DNA of 64,000 nucleotides from Mycteria americana (lineage: Eukaryota > Chordata > Aves > Ciconiiformes > Ciconiidae). Below the pieces are notes generated by a model. It was not told the origin of the DNA and searched no databases. It saw nothing but the letters and a program-made list of their open reading frames with translations. Within the stretch, counting starts at the first letter, position 1; each line of letters begins with the position of its first letter. Both the position numbers and the translations under genes were made by a program. The stretch covers positions 83,931,062 through 83,995,061 of the forward strand of contig NC_134367.1 in NCBI RefSeq assembly GCF_035582795.1, written 5' to 3'. Positions 61,801 through 64,000 of the stretch are shown piece by piece.

Positions 61801-64000
61801 TATGGCTTAGAGCCTTTGTGTATCAGTAGGTACTGGTGCCGAGAATAGCATTCCTAAGGACTCGGGTGCCTTTTGGTGCTATGCAGAGCTGTTCTGAGCG
61901 GCTTACTGTTGAGATTAGGCCTTGTGTAAAGGTTACGTACCTATTTGTTAGCTTTGTGTGCATCGGAGCCTTAAATGCATCTTCCGTCATGTACAGAGTA
62001 ATCGGGTCTATTTCTACCTCATGCAAACATGGGGGGGAGGTCTAAGATGTATTTAAATCAATACTACCTCATACCTACTTCCAGGTTTTACTTCTGACCA
62101 TCATGTCTGATAATTCTGTAGGATTGGCCCATGTTGAAAAACACTGCATATAGTCTTACTAGTAACAGCAGACTATCTCCACAATTATGGAGAAATGTAA
62201 TGTGGGAGAGTTTGTGCTGTCACCTTTGATTTATTTTTTTGTCTTTGTTACTGGGGTTAATGGTCACTCTTGGGGTTTTTTTAACCCACTGTGCTACAGT
62301 AACAACTTTAAGGCAAAATAAAAACTGTGTAAGACGTGGCTATAAAAAGGAACTAATTTTTGAATCTTACCTTGACTCCTGCTCTGCCCTGCTTGTGCAG
62401 TGTGCCTCAACAAAGGAGTTAGGACATGCCTTTTCTGGCAGCCGCCCTGTGCAGCAGGAGGCTGGGCTTCGTGGCTCACTGCTGTCCCCAAGGAGTGATG
62501 CTCCAGGGGCCAGTGGCTTGAACTGAGTGAGGAACTGGGAGGCAGCTGCATTATCTTGGGGTGCAGTACCAGAGGCCATGGAGATGGTAGAATGTTACAG
62601 AAGATGTGGTGCTGGGGGAAGGTGGTGTTGCTGGGCCTCGGTCCACACTAAGCAGATACAGCGGCTTGCTGCTGGGAGGATCTGTGCAGCTGTTGCCCAA
62701 ACATCTGGTTTAGTATGCTTGAGTTGGATACATAGAATAATTTAGGTTGATTGGGACTACTGGAGTTACTTATTTTTGATGGAAATTAATTCAAACAAGT
62801 TAAAGATGTGAAAATTGGAGACCTAAGTGAGGCTAACCGAATATGGGAAAGGTTTTTTTAGTGCTTTCCACTGCTGCCTGTTTGCCCTGCCTCCACACAA
62901 GGCAGGGTGTAGGAAGACAAAGCAGTGATGGTTTATCTTAGCAAGCTGCCATGCAAAAGCCCCCAAGGCAGAAATGGGGCTGGTGGCTGTTGGTAAGAGC
63001 CCTCCACCTACCTCTATAACCTCCATCCTTCATTTGTAATGAAGCACTTCATGAGCAGAGTGGTGGGAGGAGAGGTACGATCTGCCAGAAATAGTCAGAA
63101 GGGAGCAGCTGAATTCAATTTCCTCTTCCACATCCCACCTGGATGCTGGAGGAGACATTAGTAGGGCCTAAACTGCACTGATGACCACGTGTCTCAGGGG
63201 CTGTACATGAATACTCTGCTTTTGCCCTTGCGAACATGAGCAGAATTTTGCCTAGGGTGTGCTGAGCTTTGTAAGTAATCAATTCATCAAGATCTGAAGT
63301 GAAAGAAAAACAATAGATTTCTCAATTTCATAAGGCAGAAAGCAAGTGAAAACAATTCAAAATAAAAAAGAAAACCCAAAAACTGCTGCCACACAAAACA
63401 TACTTGGATCATTTTATTTTGACTAGGTGTTATTTAGTTTTACTACTTATAATCTTAAGTGTGGCACAGTAGGAAGCTCAGAATGCAACTGTGTATCGCC
63501 TAGCAGTAATGACTTAGCTACAGCATCTCTTGTTAAATCTTTCTTGTTAATTGGGACAAGACAGCCTGGCTGCACATCATTGTGTTGAGAATTAGAAACA
63601 ATCTATGGTAGTTACAGTAAAGAGGAACAGCAAGACACTGATAGCTGCAATTTTTTTTAATTAAAAAAAAAGAACACGCATGTGTGTGTGTGTTTAGACT
63701 GTATAGTAGAGGAAGGATTTGTTGCAGCCTTTTGGCTTCCAAAGTAGTCATGCATTCCTGCAAATCAGTGTTTCTCAAACTTTGTGAAAGCATGGCCTCC
63801 CTTTTTGCATCATCTGTCTTTATGCAACTATTAGACTGGCAGCAGCTCAGTTTCTCTGGGGGAGGGAAATCAGAATGCTCTGTAATTACTGGCTACAAGT
63901 GTTTATGGACACTGAGCTGTGTCCAGCAATTAAAGGCAGTTAGCTGTTCCCTTCCTAATACAAACACCTCCAGACAATAATTACAGCCTGCTTTGCACTT
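58862..64000. other. Right flank without further recognised exons
   Basis: If the minus-strand exon is real, this is mostly intron of that gene, but no preceding exon could be identified. Donor-like words on the minus strand near 60,492 and 62,370 were examined and gave no recognisable coding segment. The AT-rich block at about 60,060-60,310 with many TAATTA-like words resembles conserved non-coding DNA in texture. A short TG run lies near 63,680. Confidence 0.5.
59473..59478 (+). terminator. Candidate polyadenylation signal, plus strand
   Basis: This is the first canonical AATAAA on the plus strand after the NTPCR stop, 2.4 kb downstream. If used, the NTPCR 3' UTR would run antisense across the minus-strand exon. 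Another AATAAA lies near 59,966. Use is unproven. Confidence 0.25.

Noticed and set aside
1-64000. CRISPR arrays, tRNA or rRNA genes, bacterial operons
   Set aside because: None seen. The window is vertebrate nuclear DNA with spliced genes and CR1 elements.

Overview
This window looks like a bird nuclear genome, or possibly that of another sauropsid. It contains one vertebrate gene with five exons and standard GT-AG introns. It has a single CpG island and several 5'-truncated CR1 LINE fragments, one with the CR1 3' tail built on ATTCTATG-type repeats. Intergenic DNA is AT-rich and has few recent repeats. Nothing is prokaryotic; there are no operons, tRNA or rRNA genes, or CRISPR arrays. Most open frames in the window are short chance ORFs.

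Positions 1 to about 44,650 are a gene-poor intergenic stretch. The supportable contents are LINE fragments at 8,290-8,665 (minus), 13,490-13,995 (plus, very old), 21,304-22,302 (plus, best preserved) and 36,597-37,170 (plus, old). A probable LTR-retroelement-like repeat spans about 37,590-39,280 and carries a degenerate internal repeat. There are also minor simple repeats, palindromes and G-runs. Several AT-rich blocks look like typical conserved non-coding sequence, but this cannot be shown from one genome.

Positions about 44,670-57,074 hold the NTPCR gene (cancer-related nucleoside-triphosphatase, THEP1 family) on the plus strand. A CpG-island promoter (about 44,670-45,640) overlaps coding exon 1. 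The five coding exons at 45,306-45,339, 47,867-48,029, 49,170-49,266, 52,048-52,257 and 57,006-57,074 join into a complete 190-codon protein. Walker A (residues 9-17) and Walker B (residues 110-114) are intact. Intron 1 carries an antisense CR1 fragment.

Positions 57,075-64,000 lie downstream. A minus-strand open exon at 58,526-58,849 has a good acceptor, a stop codon and a nearby minus-strand AATAAA. It is probably the last coding exon of a convergent gene. Gene order remembered from mammals suggests PCNX2, but I do not recognise the protein sequence. No further exons were identified up to 64,000.

I found no convincing new biological system. The points most worth a second look are the convergent unidentified exon, the 218-codon in-frame open extension upstream of the NTPCR start, the 21-nt G-run in the promoter, and the internally repetitive element at 37.6-39.3 kb.
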